Below, one piece after another: positions 43,889-53,965 of a stretch of DNA of 64,000 nt. The notes under the pieces were generated by a model, which did not search any database, was not told the origin of the DNA, and saw only the letters and a list, made by a program, of their open reading frames with translations. Location of the stretch: positions 62,001 to 126,000 of the forward strand of contig JAEYPR010000001.1 of the NCBI GenBank assembly GCA_023410535.1. Reading direction: 5' to 3'. The stretch is from Bacillota bacterium. Its GTDB lineage: Bacteria > Bacillota > UBA4882 > UBA8346. Each line of letters starts with the position of its first letter. Positions within the stretch are counted from its first letter, which is position 1. Made by a program: the position numbers and the translations under genes.

Positions 43889-44875
43889 GTGCAAGCAGCC
43901 CGTTATTATTCAATCCAACCGGACCGGACGGTTCGTTGTTCGCTTTGCCCGCACGAATGTAGTATTGCCAGTGGAAAAGCGGGATTCTGCAAAGTGCGTC
44001 AACATCGTGACGGTAAATTGTTGGCGACCAATTACGGTCAGGTCGCCAGCATGGCGTTGGATCCAATCGAAAAGAAACCGCTTTATCATTATTATCCCGG
44101 TCACACCATTCTGTCAGTGGGGACCATCGGGTGTAACCTGGCTTGCCGTTTCTGTCAAAATTGGCATATATCCCGTGAAAACGCTCCGACCGAGCCGTTG
44201 CGCCCGGAAGAATTGCGGGATCTGGCCGTCCGTGCTCATCAGGTTCACGGCAGTATCGGCTTGGCGTATACTTACTCCGAACCCGGGGTTTGGTTCGAGT
44301 TTCTGACGACGGTCATGCCGCTCATTCACGAAGCGGGTTTAAAGAACGTTTTGGTAACCAATGGGTTTTTGCAGCCCGAACCGTGGCAAGAGTTATTGCA
44401 ATGGACCGATGCGGCCAACATCGATTTGAAAGGATTTAGCGACGAGTACTACCGTACGATGTGTTCCGGCAAACTGGACCCGGTATTGGCGAATATCCGG
44501 TTGGCGGTCCAACAAATTCCGGTCGAACTGACGACCCTGGTGATACCGGGTGAAAACGACGCCCCGCGGCAAATTGACGCAATGGCCCAGTGGATCGCGC
44601 AACTTGATCCGAAAATCCCGCTTCATCTATCAAGGTATTTTCCAAATTATCAAATGACGGTTGACCCAACGCCACTGGAAACCATGGCAGAAGCCTACCG
44701 GATCGCCAAAGCGCACTTGCCATATGTTTATCTCGGGAACCTGGGCGGAACGAATGATACGTTATGCCCGGCATGCGGAGCGGTCTGGGTGGAACGGTCA
44801 GGCTATCAAACCAAAGTCAATGTCGATGAAACTTGTCGAAATTGTGGTCGTAAGACCGATCTCATTTTTCATTAA
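43889..44875 (+). CDS. amrS: AmmeMemoRadiSam system radical SAM enzyme
   Basis: A 328-residue radical SAM enzyme. The 4Fe-4S motif is C-x3-C-x2-C in GCNLACRFCQNWHIS (about residue 76). Additional cysteines at the N-terminus (RCSLCPHECSI) and a C-terminal zinc-ribbon pair (CPACG, then CRNCG) match the AmrS group related to pyruvate formate-lyase activases. It follows the fused Memo/AMMECR1 gene by 40 bases, and the two are presumably co-transcribed. The substrate is unknown; modification of a tRNA, lipid or protein has been considered for the family. Confidence 0.93.
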   Translation: MQAARYYSIQPDRTVRCSLCPHECSIASGKAGFCKVRQHRDGKLLATNYGQVASMALDPIEKKPLYHYYPGHTILSVGTIGCNLACRFCQNWHISRENAPTEPLRPEELRDLAVRAHQVHGSIGLAYTYSEPGVWFEFLTTVMPLIHEAGLKNVLVTNGFLQPEPWQELLQWTDAANIDLKGFSDEYYRTMCSGKLDPVLANIRLAVQQIPVELTTLVIPGENDAPRQIDAMAQWIAQLDPKIPLHLSRYFPNYQMTVDPTPLETMAEAYRIAKAHLPYVYLGNLGGTNDTLCPACGAVWVERSGYQTKVNVDETCRNCGRKTDLIFH

Positions 44876-44896
44876 TGAGCAATTTATCATTAGATC

Positions 44897-44925
44897 AAGG
44901 CCATCGTCGCGGACGGTGGCTTTTT
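44897..44925 (+). terminator. Rho-independent terminator after amrS
   Basis: GCCATCGTC-GCG-GACGGTGGC with one wobble pair, then TTTTT. Confidence 0.85.
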
Positions 44926-45041
44926 CCATGGCGGCTATGTTAAATTCCTTGTTTTCGCGTTGGCGGTATTGTTTTCCACTCAACCCATGGTATAATTGAA
45001 AATTAATACTGAGTTTACGCATAGGGTTTCAGGAGGTTTCG

Positions 45042-46688
45042 ATGAAGGTCACCATAGGGCAGATCAATCCGGTGGTCGGGGATATCCAGGGCAATGGCAA
45101 CCGGATCCGCACGATATATCAACAACTGGCCGGGACAACCGACCTGATTGTCTTTCCCGAACTTGCTTTGGTGGGTTACCCGCCCAAGGATCTGTTGGAA
45201 AAGGAATGGTTTCTTGACGAAGCCGAAAGAGCCGTGACCGCGCTGACGGAATTTACGGCGCAATTTCCGGAGACCGGGTTGTTGGTAGGAGTTCCGCTGC
45301 GCAATAACAGTACGACCGGTAAAGGGCTCGCCAATGCCGCCGTCTTGCTTTATCAGGGGAAAGTGCTTTTTCGTCAGGATAAATCGTTATTGCCAACCTA
45401 TGATGTGTTTGATGAAGCGCGTCATTTTGACCCGGCCGAACAACTGCGGGTGATTGAGTTTAAAGGCGAGACGTTGGGGATCTCCATCTGCGAAGACGTG
45501 TGGAATGACCCTGATTTTTGGCCGCAACCTTTGATTTATCAATTTGACCCCATTCAGGAGCTGGCTAAACAAGGCGCGACGTTACTGATTAATATTTCCG
45601 CTTCGCCATTTCATATGGGCAAAGACGAACTTCGTTTTCAAGTTGTGCAAAATCACGCCCGGAAATTGAAGTTGCCGTTTATCTTTGTCAATCAAGTAGG
45701 GGGCAACGACGAATTGATCTTTGACGGCGGCAGCATGTTTTTTGACCGGGACGGTCGTGTGGTAATCAGCGGGGAGTTTTTCACCGAACAGACGGTGACA
45801 GTCGATACTAAAGCGACGGGCAGTTTCGAGCCGTATCAACCGTTGGTTAAAGTGGCCGCGATCTATGAGGCGTTGGTGTTGGGAGTTCGCGATTACCTGG
45901 CAAAGTGCGGGTTTAAATGCGCGGTGATCGGCCTTTCCGGCGGGATTGACTCCGCTTTAACCGCTTGCCTCGCGGTGGCGGCGTTGGGACGGGAAAATGT
46001 GTTGGGAATTACCATGCCGTCGCCGTATTCGTCGGGCGGTAGTGTGAACGATTCCAAGGCGTTGGCCGCAAACTTGGGGATTGAATACAAAGAGATTGGA
46101 ATCAGCAATATCTATCAGGAATATTTGCATACCCTGGAAGAGCATTTCACCGGGAGGCCGGCTGACGTCACCGAGGAAAACATTCAAGCGCGGATCCGCG
46201 GCAATATTTTAATGGCTTTTTCAAATAAATACGGATATTTGGCGCTTTCCACCGGCAATAAAAGCGAGTTGGCGGTCGGTTATTGCACTCTTTACGGCGA
46301 TATGAGCGGCGGACTGAGCGTTATCTCCGATGTGCCGAAGACACTGGTTTATCAATTGTCGGAGTATGTTAACCGGCAGGGCGAACTGATCCCCCGGGCG
46401 ATCATCGACAAAGCGCCTTCGGCCGAGCTGCGACCGGACCAGAAAGACCAGGATACGTTGCCGCCATATCCGGTTTTGGACGCAATTCTCCAGGCGTATA
46501 TTGAAGAGGGACATTCCGCCGAACAAATTATCGCGCAAGGATTCGCGGCCGAGACAGTTTTGTGGGTGATCAAGACGGTGGACCGCAATGAATACAAGCG
46601 GCGTCAGGCCGCTCCGGGTTTGAAAGTGACTTCCAAAGCCTTTGGGGTCGGGCGGAGAATGCCGGTGGCAAAACGCCTTCAATATTAA
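45042..46688 (+). CDS. nadE: Glutamine-dependent NAD+ synthetase
   Basis: A 548-residue bifunctional enzyme making NAD+ from deamido-NAD+, ATP and glutamine. The N-terminal nitrilase-type glutaminase (about 1-265) shows the triad glutamate in FPELALVGYPPKDLL, lysine in DKSLLPTYDV and cysteine in GISICEDVW. The C-terminal synthetase has the PP-loop GLSGGIDSALTA (about 290) and STGNKSELAVGY. The length is standard. The start ATG follows CAGGAGG. It is a single gene between two terminators. Confidence 0.97.
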   Translation: MKVTIGQINPVVGDIQGNGNRIRTIYQQLAGTTDLIVFPELALVGYPPKDLLEKEWFLDEAERAVTALTEFTAQFPETGLLVGVPLRNNSTTGKGLANAAVLLYQGKVLFRQDKSLLPTYDVFDEARHFDPAEQLRVIEFKGETLGISICEDVWNDPDFWPQPLIYQFDPIQELAKQGATLLINISASPFHMGKDELRFQVVQNHARKLKLPFIFVNQVGGNDELIFDGGSMFFDRDGRVVISGEFFTEQTVTVDTKATGSFEPYQPLVKVAAIYEALVLGVRDYLAKCGFKCAVIGLSGGIDSALTACLAVAALGRENVLGITMPSPYSSGGSVNDSKALAANLGIEYKEIGISNIYQEYLHTLEEHFTGRPADVTEENIQARIRGNILMAFSNKYGYLALSTGNKSELAVGYCTLYGDMSGGLSVISDVPKTLVYQLSEYVNRQGELIPRAIIDKAPSAELRPDQKDQDTLPPYPVLDAILQAYIEEGHSAEQIIAQGFAAETVLWVIKTVDRNEYKRRQAAPGLKVTSKAFGVGRRMPVAKRLQY

Positions 46689-46710
46689 AAATAATGGAAT
46701 TAAATTATCA

Positions 46711-46748
46711 GCTGTTTTTTGGTGCTTCCAAAATAACGGCTTTTTTTA
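46711..46748 (+). terminator. Rho-independent terminator after nadE
   Basis: GCTGTTTTTTGG pairs with CCAAAATAACGGC (with a mismatch), followed by seven T. Confidence 0.75.
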
Positions 46749-46944
46749 TTTTCGATCGAATTTATCCAAAGGCGAACGGTTTTTTCGTTAATTTTTGACC
46801 TTTTTTAAAAAGAGGTTAATACGTTTGTTTCTTATTAATTACAGAAGGAAAAAAAGGAGCGTTGGTGTATTCCTTTTATAAGATAAAATTACGTAATCAA
46901 TCAATGCAATGGGGTACCGATCATAAAACAGCTTGGAGGATACG

Positions 46945-47613
46945 ATGGCTGAGGCAGACAGCAGCAACATCAAAACCATTTTTTTCGATGCGGGGGGCGT
47001 TTTGTTTGAGACGAAACGGAAACGCATGGAACGGATTGGACAGATTTTACGGGCCCGAGGCTATAGCGAAGCTCAGATTGCCGGAGGTTTTGCGAAAGCG
47101 GAGGAGTTTTATCAGGAATACCGGCGCAACAACCGCTGGATTAGTACTTGGGACGAAGAAGACACTTATTGGCACCGTTATTACGGGAGCATTGCCTGTA
47201 CCATCAATCCCCGCGATTGGGATTTGGATCAGGAATTGTTCCATCTGACCCATTATGCCCGGCACTGCGAGATCTTTCCCGAAGTTCCGGCGGTGCTGGA
47301 GCAACTCGTCTCCCAATATGAGTTGGCGGTGATCTCCAATGCTTTACCCAGTTTGGATTGGGTATTTGATCTTTTGGACCTTCGTAAGTACTTTAAAGGG
47401 ATTTTTTTATCGGCTAAAATCGGCGTCTCTAAACCCGACGCCAAGATCTTTCAATACGCATTGAAACAAATGGAAGTCGTACCGGAGAATGCGATCTATA
47501 TCGACGATAAATTTGAGCATGTCGCGGCCGCCCAAAATTTGGGGATGAACGGTTTTCACTTACAGCGGTCTGAAAACGACTTAACAGCGCTGTTGCAATG
47601 GTTGCAACGTTAA
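46945..47613 (+). CDS. HAD-IA family hydrolase
   Basis: A 222-residue haloacid dehalogenase superfamily phosphatase. Motif I is FFDAGGVLF (about residue 11), motif II VISNALPS, motif III lysine in KIGVSKPD, and motif IV YIDDKFEHV. The nucleophile aspartate is present, but the second aspartate of the usual DxD is replaced by glycine (DAGG), as in many subfamily IA members. The substrate is unknown. ATG 46945 follows TTGGAGGA; an in-frame TTG overlaps that site. The membrane protein gene follows 26 bases later. Confidence 0.87.
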   Translation: MAEADSSNIKTIFFDAGGVLFETKRKRMERIGQILRARGYSEAQIAGGFAKAEEFYQEYRRNNRWISTWDEEDTYWHRYYGSIACTINPRDWDLDQELFHLTHYARHCEIFPEVPAVLEQLVSQYELAVISNALPSLDWVFDLLDLRKYFKGIFLSAKIGVSKPDAKIFQYALKQMEVVPENAIYIDDKFEHVAAAQNLGMNGFHLQRSENDLTALLQWLQR

Positions 47614-47639
47614 TCCTTTTTCATAAGGATCGTGATTGA

Positions 47640-48596
47640 ATGCTAATGGGGCAGTTATTTGCGTTTGGTCTGGTTTGGCTCTTTATCAGCGGGGCTTTGT
47701 TTTACGTCAAGCGGAGTCCGGAACGGAAAACCCCGGACGCCAATGAAAGACCGCTGGAACTCCCAAACGCCATTGAATTTTTTCGACATTGGGAGTGGTT
47801 CTCCAGACTACTGCTCGGACTCTTTACACTCAGCTTTACGTTGGTTTGGGAAGGATTGTTTCAATTTGCCGCGCAACAGGTTATCGCAAGTTTTCCGGCG
47901 CCAAGGTTTATCATTGCGCCGGACGCTTGGTTTTGGTTGTTACCGGCCGTTTTCTTCGGAATTGTCACCGCCGCCATTGGGGTGGACATCTGGCTGCGGT
48001 GTTGTCTGAAACAGGACTATAGCGCTTTTACCGAAGCGTTAAACCAAAAGGCGGGTTTTAGTAACGAGACCGCCAGAAGATTTTGTTATACGGCATTCAG
48101 CATCACCGGGGTGTTGGTGGGAGTATTTTTATTTTTCGGGCTGAATTGGTATACGGTCTTTACCAACGACCGGATGATCATCAATCAATACTTTAGTTTG
48201 CGTGCAACCCAATATCGATACGCCGACATTAAGTCGCTGCGTCTGGCTACTCATGTTAAAGGGTTGGACGACCGCCTGACTAAGCAGTTGAGTATTATTT
48301 TAACCTTTAAAGACGGCAAACGGTGGCAATCGATGGGTTATGGCCAGGATGCCAATAACGCCGAGACCGAACAATTGTTGGAGTTTTTGGTCAGCCGGAC
48401 GGCAGCCCAGGTTGACCGGCGCACTTGTTTGGAGGAAATCACTTATGCCGGCCTGAAACCCGCTGAACGGATCAAAATACGAGAACGGCAGGACTGGTAC
48501 CGGTGGGTTGTGTTATTGGCGGTCTGCTGGTTTGGGGGCAGGGGTATTTTAAACAAGCTCATTGTTCGCAAGACCCAAGGCGGTTTACAGGGTTAG
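47640..48596 (+). CDS. Membrane protein with PH-like domain, unknown function
   Basis: A 318-residue protein with four or five hydrophobic helices: near residues 5-22, 58-82, 95-118, 145-168 and 282-298. Between the last two lies a soluble segment (VFTNDRMIINQYFSLRATQ, then YADIKSLRLATHV and LTFKDGKRW) that looks like a bacterial PH domain. The exact family is not recognised. The start ATG follows AAGGATCG. It probably shares a transcript with the HAD hydrolase upstream and the nucleotide deaminase downstream (36-base gap). Confidence 0.65.
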   Translation: MLMGQLFAFGLVWLFISGALFYVKRSPERKTPDANERPLELPNAIEFFRHWEWFSRLLLGLFTLSFTLVWEGLFQFAAQQVIASFPAPRFIIAPDAWFWLLPAVFFGIVTAAIGVDIWLRCCLKQDYSAFTEALNQKAGFSNETARRFCYTAFSITGVLVGVFLFFGLNWYTVFTNDRMIINQYFSLRATQYRYADIKSLRLATHVKGLDDRLTKQLSIILTFKDGKRWQSMGYGQDANNAETEQLLEFLVSRTAAQVDRRTCLEEITYAGLKPAERIKIRERQDWYRWVVLLAVCWFGGRGILNKLIVRKTQGGLQG

Positions 48597-48631
48597 TTTA
48601 TTCGAACAGCAATTGTTTGGAGGGAATTTTC

Positions 48632-49153
48632 ATGATTTTATCCGGGCGGGAGATCAAAAATAAATTGGGGCAAGAGATTGTTATTAAACCATTTGCGGAG
48701 CAACAGTTAAATCCGAATAGTTACAACTTGCGGCTCCATGAAGAACTGTTGGTGTATGAAAACCCGACCTTGGATATGAAATATCCCAATCCCACCCGGA
48801 GTCTGGTGATTCCGCCGGAAGGCCTGGTTTTGGAGACCGGCCGGTTGTATTTGGGCCGGACGTTGGAATACACCGCCACCAAAGGGTATGTGCCGATGTT
48901 GGAAGGACGCTCTTCCATCGGCCGGTTAGGGTTGTTCATTCATGTCACCGCCGGCTTCGGTGATGTGGGTTTTCAAGGTTTTTGGACCTTGGAGATCTTT
49001 TGTATTCAACCGATCCGGATCTACGCGGGAGTGGAGATTTGCCAAATTTATTATCATGCCATCGAAGGTGATTATGACTGCTACAATAGTGGCAAATATC
49101 AAAATAATTCCGGAATTCAGCCCAGTTTGTTGTATAAGGACTTTGAAAAATAA
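48632..49153 (+). CDS. dcd: dCTP deaminase / dUTPase-family protein
   Basis: A 173-residue trimeric nucleotide-processing enzyme. The diagnostic core is LEGRSSIGRLGLFIHVTAG, one contiguous motif here spanning about residues 90-108, followed by GFQGFWTLEI with the catalytic glutamate. The N-terminal SGREI and NPNSYNLRL segments are typical of Dcd. It supplies dUTP or dUMP for dTMP synthesis. Mono- versus bifunctional activity cannot be decided from sequence. ATG 48632 follows GGAGGGAA; the frame is open upstream only inside the previous gene. Confidence 0.9.
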   Translation: MILSGREIKNKLGQEIVIKPFAEQQLNPNSYNLRLHEELLVYENPTLDMKYPNPTRSLVIPPEGLVLETGRLYLGRTLEYTATKGYVPMLEGRSSIGRLGLFIHVTAGFGDVGFQGFWTLEIFCIQPIRIYAGVEICQIYYHAIEGDYDCYNSGKYQNNSGIQPSLLYKDFEK

Positions 49154-49388
49154 GCGCTTTCTTTGATATATTTCAAGCAAGTTTGTCATAATCATAGGCC
49201 GATAGGCCTATTTTTTTATGCCCCCGCTCTGGTTACGTCTGATTCCGCATCTGAATAAACTGCTCTTAGTATGCTTTGAACCTAAAACGAGCCGGAACGA
49301 TTATTTCGTTTATGTCAATCGATTTAATGACTTTTGTCACGGGGGTTCCACATATATTGTAAGGAGTGACAGTTTGGAGGGGGAAACA

Positions 49389-51320
49389 ATGGGATCACAT
49401 GAGATTTCCGAGTTGATTCAGAAGGATCGCTCAGAGCGCAAACACCAACACTTTGAAGGTACTTTTCTTGAATATCTTGAGATCGTCAAAGCGAACCCGG
49501 AGATCGTCCAACTGGCCCATCAGCGGATTTATGATCTGATTATCAAGGTTGGGGTTGAAGTATTAAAGACGGAAGAAAATCCCCGTTTACGACGGATCTA
49601 TGGGAACGAAATCATTAAAAAGTATCCCTTTTTCGCGGATAACTTTTATGGAATCGATCAAACCATGATGAAGATCGTCCGTTATTTCCATGCGGCGGCG
49701 ATGCAAGGGGAAGAGTCCCGACAGGTGCTTTATTTGGTCGGCCCGGTCGGGGCCGGGAAATCGTCGATCATGGAGCATTTAAAGCGGGCCTTGGAAGCGG
49801 CCAATCCCATTTATGCAATCAAGGGTTGCCCGATGCGCGAGGAGCCGTTGCATTTGGTGCCGAAACACCTGCGCGCGGAGTTTGAAAAACTGCTCCAAGT
49901 TCATATTGAGGGCGATCTTTGCCCGATCTGCCGCTATCGTTTGAAAAATGAACTGAATGGCGAATACGAAAAGATGCCCATTGAGACAGCCGAATTTTCG
50001 ATCCGTTCCCGGAAAGGAGTCGGGGTGGTGGCCCCGGTGGATCCCAACAACCAGGACACCTCGGTGTTGATCGGTTCGGTCGATATCTCCAAGATGGACC
50101 TTTATCCGGAAGACGATCCCCGGGTCCTCTCGCTGAATGGCGCTTTCAATGTGGGAAATCGTGGGATTGTCGAGTTTATCGAGGTATTTAAAAATGAGAT
50201 CGAATATTTACACACCATGATCACCGCCACCCAGGAAAAATCGATTCCTTCGCCTGGCAAAGGGTCGATGATCTATTTTGACGGGGTGATCTTAGCCCAT
50301 TCGAACGAGGCGGAGTGGAATAAATTTAAATCGGACCACACCAACGAAGCGATTTTGGACCGGATTGTCAAGGTCGAGGTTCCTTATTGTCTGGAATTGA
50401 ACGAGGAGATCAAAATCTATCAAAAACTCCTCAAGACCAGCAATTTTAATGCCCACATCGCTCCGCACACCATTGAGATTGCGTCGATGTTCGCCATCCT
50501 GACCCGGTTGACGGCATCGGCCAAAGTCGATCCGTTGACCAAACTGAAGATCTATAATGGCGATGAGATCTTGGAACATGGCAATGTCAAACGGGTGGAC
50601 ATCGCCGAGCTTCATGAAGAAGCGACCAACCGGGAAGGCATGACCGGAATTTCAACCCGCTTCATCATGAAGACGTTGGATATCGCCTTGGCGGAATCGG
50701 AAAGCAATTGTATCAATCCGCTGGCCATCCTGGATATGTTGCTGAAATCAGTCAAAGAAATGTCGATTCCAGAGGATGAGCGCAAACGGTATCTGGCGTT
50801 TATTCAAGATGTTTTGAAGAAGGAATATCACAAGATTTTGGAGATTGAGGTGACCAAAGCCTTTATCCATGGTTACCAGGAGCAGGCGCAGGATCTCTTC
50901 AATAATTATCTGGATCACGCGGAGGCTTACGCCAACCGCACCAAACTGAAAGACCGCAATACCGGTGAAGAACTCGAACCCGACGAACGTTTCCTGCAGT
51001 CGATTGAGGAACAGATTGGGATCACTGGGACCGCCGCCAAAGGGTTCCGTCAGGATGTCACGGCGTATATGTTTTTCGTGTTGCGAAACGGCGGGAAATT
51101 GGACTATAACAGCTATGAACCGTTAAAAGCGGCGATCGAGAAGAAGTTGACCGCTTCGGTCCGCGAACTGTCGCGGGTGATTACCCAAGCAAAAGTTCGC
51201 GATAAAGACCAAAATGAGAAATACAGCTCGATGGTGGCCGAGATGAAACGGAACGGTTACTGCGACCATTGTTGCAACGTGATTCTCAAATACGCCGCCA
51301 ACAATCTTTGGAAGGATTAA
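49389..51320 (+). CDS. prkA: PrkA serine protein kinase / AAA+ protein
   Basis: A 643-residue protein of the PrkA family, with an N-terminal AAA+ module and Walker A LVGPVGAGKSS (about residue 118), and a C-terminal kinase-like region. A cysteine pair (CPICRYR, about residue 180) and C-terminal CDHCC are present. In Bacillus it acts in sporulation, and both kinase and protease activities have been reported. It starts the prkA-yhbH-spoVR operon, a stationary-phase/sporulation trio also found in non-sporulating bacteria (yeaG-yeaH-ycgB). The start ATG follows TTGGAGGGGG; the frame continues upstream to 49218 without a ribosome binding site. Confidence 0.95.
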   Translation: MGSHEISELIQKDRSERKHQHFEGTFLEYLEIVKANPEIVQLAHQRIYDLIIKVGVEVLKTEENPRLRRIYGNEIIKKYPFFADNFYGIDQTMMKIVRYFHAAAMQGEESRQVLYLVGPVGAGKSSIMEHLKRALEAANPIYAIKGCPMREEPLHLVPKHLRAEFEKLLQVHIEGDLCPICRYRLKNELNGEYEKMPIETAEFSIRSRKGVGVVAPVDPNNQDTSVLIGSVDISKMDLYPEDDPRVLSLNGAFNVGNRGIVEFIEVFKNEIEYLHTMITATQEKSIPSPGKGSMIYFDGVILAHSNEAEWNKFKSDHTNEAILDRIVKVEVPYCLELNEEIKIYQKLLKTSNFNAHIAPHTIEIASMFAILTRLTASAKVDPLTKLKIYNGDEILEHGNVKRVDIAELHEEATNREGMTGISTRFIMKTLDIALAESESNCINPLAILDMLLKSVKEMSIPEDERKRYLAFIQDVLKKEYHKILEIEVTKAFIHGYQEQAQDLFNNYLDHAEAYANRTKLKDRNTGEELEPDERFLQSIEEQIGITGTAAKGFRQDVTAYMFFVLRNGGKLDYNSYEPLKAAIEKKLTASVRELSRVITQAKVRDKDQNEKYSSMVAEMKRNGYCDHCCNVILKYAANNLWKD

Positions 51321-51334
51321 CAGGAGGGCGAGCC

Positions 51335-52516
51335 ATGGCGATCTTCCGTGAGTCGACCGGGGATGCCGGGCGCTCCGCTGAAGACCGGCGGCGCCACCGG
51401 CAACTGGTGGAGGAATCGATCAAAAAAAATATCGGCAAGATCATCGCCGAAGAGAGCATTATCGGTCAAAGCGGTCAAAAGAAGATCAAAATTCCCATTC
51501 GGGGCTTGCGTGAATATCAGTTTATTTACGGCAAAAACGGCTCCGGGGTTGGGACCGGCACTGGCGAGGAAGACCGGGGCGATATTATCGGCAAAGGCCA
51601 GCCCCACGATGGCCAGGGCGACCAGGGTCCCGGCCGTGAAGCAGGGGACGATGTCTATGAGACCGAGATCACTTTGGAAGAACTGATTAATTACTTATTT
51701 GACGACTTAAACCTGCCCTTTATGGAACGGAAAAAGTTATCCCAGATCGAGACTGTCGTGAAACACCGTTTTTTAGGTTATCAACGCAAAGGCGCTCCGC
51801 CGCGTTTGGCCAAAAAACGAGCGGTGATTGAAAAGCTCAAACGCTATCAAGGCGTGAAACGGGTTGAACCTGGCGATCCGGCGGGACCGGAGCAACCCGT
51901 GCCCGAGGCTGAAATCGGAAAGCGGTTTCCCTTTCGGGAAGAGGACTTGCGTTTCCGCCGGGTGCGGGAGGAACGCAAACCGGAGTCCAACGCGGTGGTG
52001 ATCTGTATTATGGACACCTCCGGTTCGATGGATCAGACCAAGAAGTATTTGGCCCGCAGTTTCTATTTTCTGTTATATCAATTCATTCGTTTGAAATATG
52101 CCAATGTGGAGATCGTTTTTGTGGCGCATACCACCGAAGCGGTAGAGGTTAACGAGACGGAGTTTTTCCATAAGGGTGAGTCGGGCGGGACCTTTATCAG
52201 CAGCGGGTATGAAAAAACCCTCCAGATCATCAACGAACGTTATCCTAGCGTCAACTGGAACATTTACGCGTTTCACTGCAGCGACGGCGACAACTGGGAT
52301 GAGGATAATCAAAAGGCCGTTGAACTTGCCAAAAAACTCTGTCAAGCCTGCAACTTGTTTGGTTATGGCGAAATCCTGACCAATAGCCATACGATTCGGC
52401 AGTTATTCCGCGATGAGATCAAGGAGCCGAATTTTGCTTTAGTGTCAATTGGGTCGCGGGAGGATATTTGGCCGGCTTTGCGGCATTTATTGTCCAGGGA
52501 GGAACCTCATGAGTGA
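51335..52516 (+). CDS. yhbH: YhbH sporulation protein (DUF444, YeaH family)
   Basis: A 393-residue DUF444 protein. Basic N-terminus with IGKIIAEESII, a glycine-rich linker (GKNGSGVGTGTGEED), and a C-terminal von Willebrand A-like domain with the MIDAS-type motif CIMDTSGSMDQ (about residue 226) and YGEILTNSHT. It works with PrkA, whose gene ends 14 bases upstream. ATG 51335 follows CAGGAGGG. The last 8 bases overlap the spoVR start, so translation is coupled. Confidence 0.94.
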   Translation: MAIFRESTGDAGRSAEDRRRHRQLVEESIKKNIGKIIAEESIIGQSGQKKIKIPIRGLREYQFIYGKNGSGVGTGTGEEDRGDIIGKGQPHDGQGDQGPGREAGDDVYETEITLEELINYLFDDLNLPFMERKKLSQIETVVKHRFLGYQRKGAPPRLAKKRAVIEKLKRYQGVKRVEPGDPAGPEQPVPEAEIGKRFPFREEDLRFRRVREERKPESNAVVICIMDTSGSMDQTKKYLARSFYFLLYQFIRLKYANVEIVFVAHTTEAVEVNETEFFHKGESGGTFISSGYEKTLQIINERYPSVNWNIYAFHCSDGDNWDEDNQKAVELAKKLCQACNLFGYGEILTNSHTIRQLFRDEIKEPNFALVSIGSREDIWPALRHLLSREEPHE

Positions 52517-53885
52517 ATTCAGCCTCGCGGAATTGGAATCTTGGAACGAGCGGATCGAAACTTGCGCTGCTAAATTGGGATTGGATTATTTTCCGCAGGA
52601 GTTTGAGATCTGTTCGTATGAAGAGATGTTGGGTTATGAAGCCTACGTTGGCATGCCGAGTCATTACCCGCATTGGAGTTTCGGGAAATCCTTCGACCGT
52701 CTCCATACCCTGTACCGTTACAATTTGACCGGTTTGCCCTATGAAATGGTGATTAACTCCGACCCGTGTTTAGCTTATTTGATGCGCGACAACAATCTGT
52801 TGTTACAGATCCTTACCATTGCCCATGTCTATGGTCATAATGATTTTTTCAAGCATAACCGGATGTTTCAACACACCCATCCGGAGCTTACCTTGCTAAC
52901 CTTTAAGAATCACGCGCAGCGGATCCGGGGATATATCCAGGATCCCAGCATCGGGTATGAACGGGTCGAGAAGATTCTCAATTTGGCCCACGCGATCCGT
53001 TATCAAACCTATCGGGACGTCGACAACCCCATCCGCCGTTTGACTGTGGCGGAAGAGAAACAAAAATTGCGGGACGATTATCACCGCAGCGTTCAAGCAG
53101 CCAAAGCGGCGGGGCGGGATCCGCAGTTGCCCGAGCCGGATTTAAACCGGATTCCGTTGCAACCGGAAGAAGACCTGCTGTGGTTTTTGCAAGAGTATGC
53201 GCATTTGGACGAGTGGGAACGGGATATTTTGAGCATTGTCCGGAGCGAGACCGCCTACTTTTTACCGCAGGTCGAGACGAAGATTCTCAATGAAGGCTGG
53301 GCGAGTTTCTGGCATTACCGCATTCTGCAGGAGTTGCAATTAACCCCCGATTTGCAGATCGAGTTCCTAAAACGCCATCACCAAGTGATCCGGCCTCACC
53401 CAGGGGATCTGAATCCGTACCATTTGGGTTTTGTTATCCTTTCCGACGTTGAACGGCGTTTTGGAACAGCGAAATTGTTTGAAGTCCGCGCCATTGAAAA
53501 TGACCGTTCATTGCTGCGACGTTACCTGACACGCGAACTCTGCGCCGAATTGCATCTGTTTGAGTATCTGTTCGAACGGGAACAGGCGGTAATTACCGAG
53601 GTTCCCGACGAGGACGGCTGGGAGGAGATCCGCAAGACCCTCAGCGCCACGGTGGGTTTGGGAGCGATTCCAGTCATCCGGGTGCTGGAGGTTGCTCCGA
53701 AAGACCGGTCGTTGATTTTGCAGCATTGTAATGACGGACGGGAACTTGACCTCGGCTACGCCGGAGAAACCTTAAAGTATCTGGTGGAGGTCTGGGGGCA
53801 TCCGATTCAACTCCGGACCCAGATCCAGGGGCAGGAGAAAACGATCATCTGCAATGAAGAGAAACGTTTGACCGCAATTGATTGA
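52509..53885 (+). CDS. spoVR: SpoVR family protein
   Basis: A 458-residue protein. Family marks are EICSYEEMLGYEAYVGMPSH, given here in part as YEAYVGMPSHYPHW, IAHVYGHNDFFKHN with its histidines, and ILNEGWASFWHYR (about residue 262). SpoVR is needed for normal spore cortex in Bacillus, while the E. coli relative YcgB belongs to the stationary-phase response. It is the third gene of the prkA operon, overlapping yhbH by 8 bases, and a terminator starts immediately after the stop. Confidence 0.95.
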   Translation: MSEFSLAELESWNERIETCAAKLGLDYFPQEFEICSYEEMLGYEAYVGMPSHYPHWSFGKSFDRLHTLYRYNLTGLPYEMVINSDPCLAYLMRDNNLLLQILTIAHVYGHNDFFKHNRMFQHTHPELTLLTFKNHAQRIRGYIQDPSIGYERVEKILNLAHAIRYQTYRDVDNPIRRLTVAEEKQKLRDDYHRSVQAAKAAGRDPQLPEPDLNRIPLQPEEDLLWFLQEYAHLDEWERDILSIVRSETAYFLPQVETKILNEGWASFWHYRILQELQLTPDLQIEFLKRHHQVIRPHPGDLNPYHLGFVILSDVERRFGTAKLFEVRAIENDRSLLRRYLTRELCAELHLFEYLFEREQAVITEVPDEDGWEEIRKTLSATVGLGAIPVIRVLEVAPKDRSLILQHCNDGRELDLGYAGETLKYLVEVWGHPIQLRTQIQGQEKTIICNEEKRLTAID

Positions 53886-53908
53886 AACCGTCGTCAGACG
53901 GTTTTTTT
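53886..53908 (+). terminator. Rho-independent terminator after spoVR
   Basis: AACCGTC-GTCA-GACGGTT with seven T, starting one base after the stop codon. Confidence 0.93.
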
Positions 53909-53965
53909 GTGGGTTGGGGTGTTTAGCGCTTTTATCGTACACTCCTGTGAAAATTAGGTCAAAGT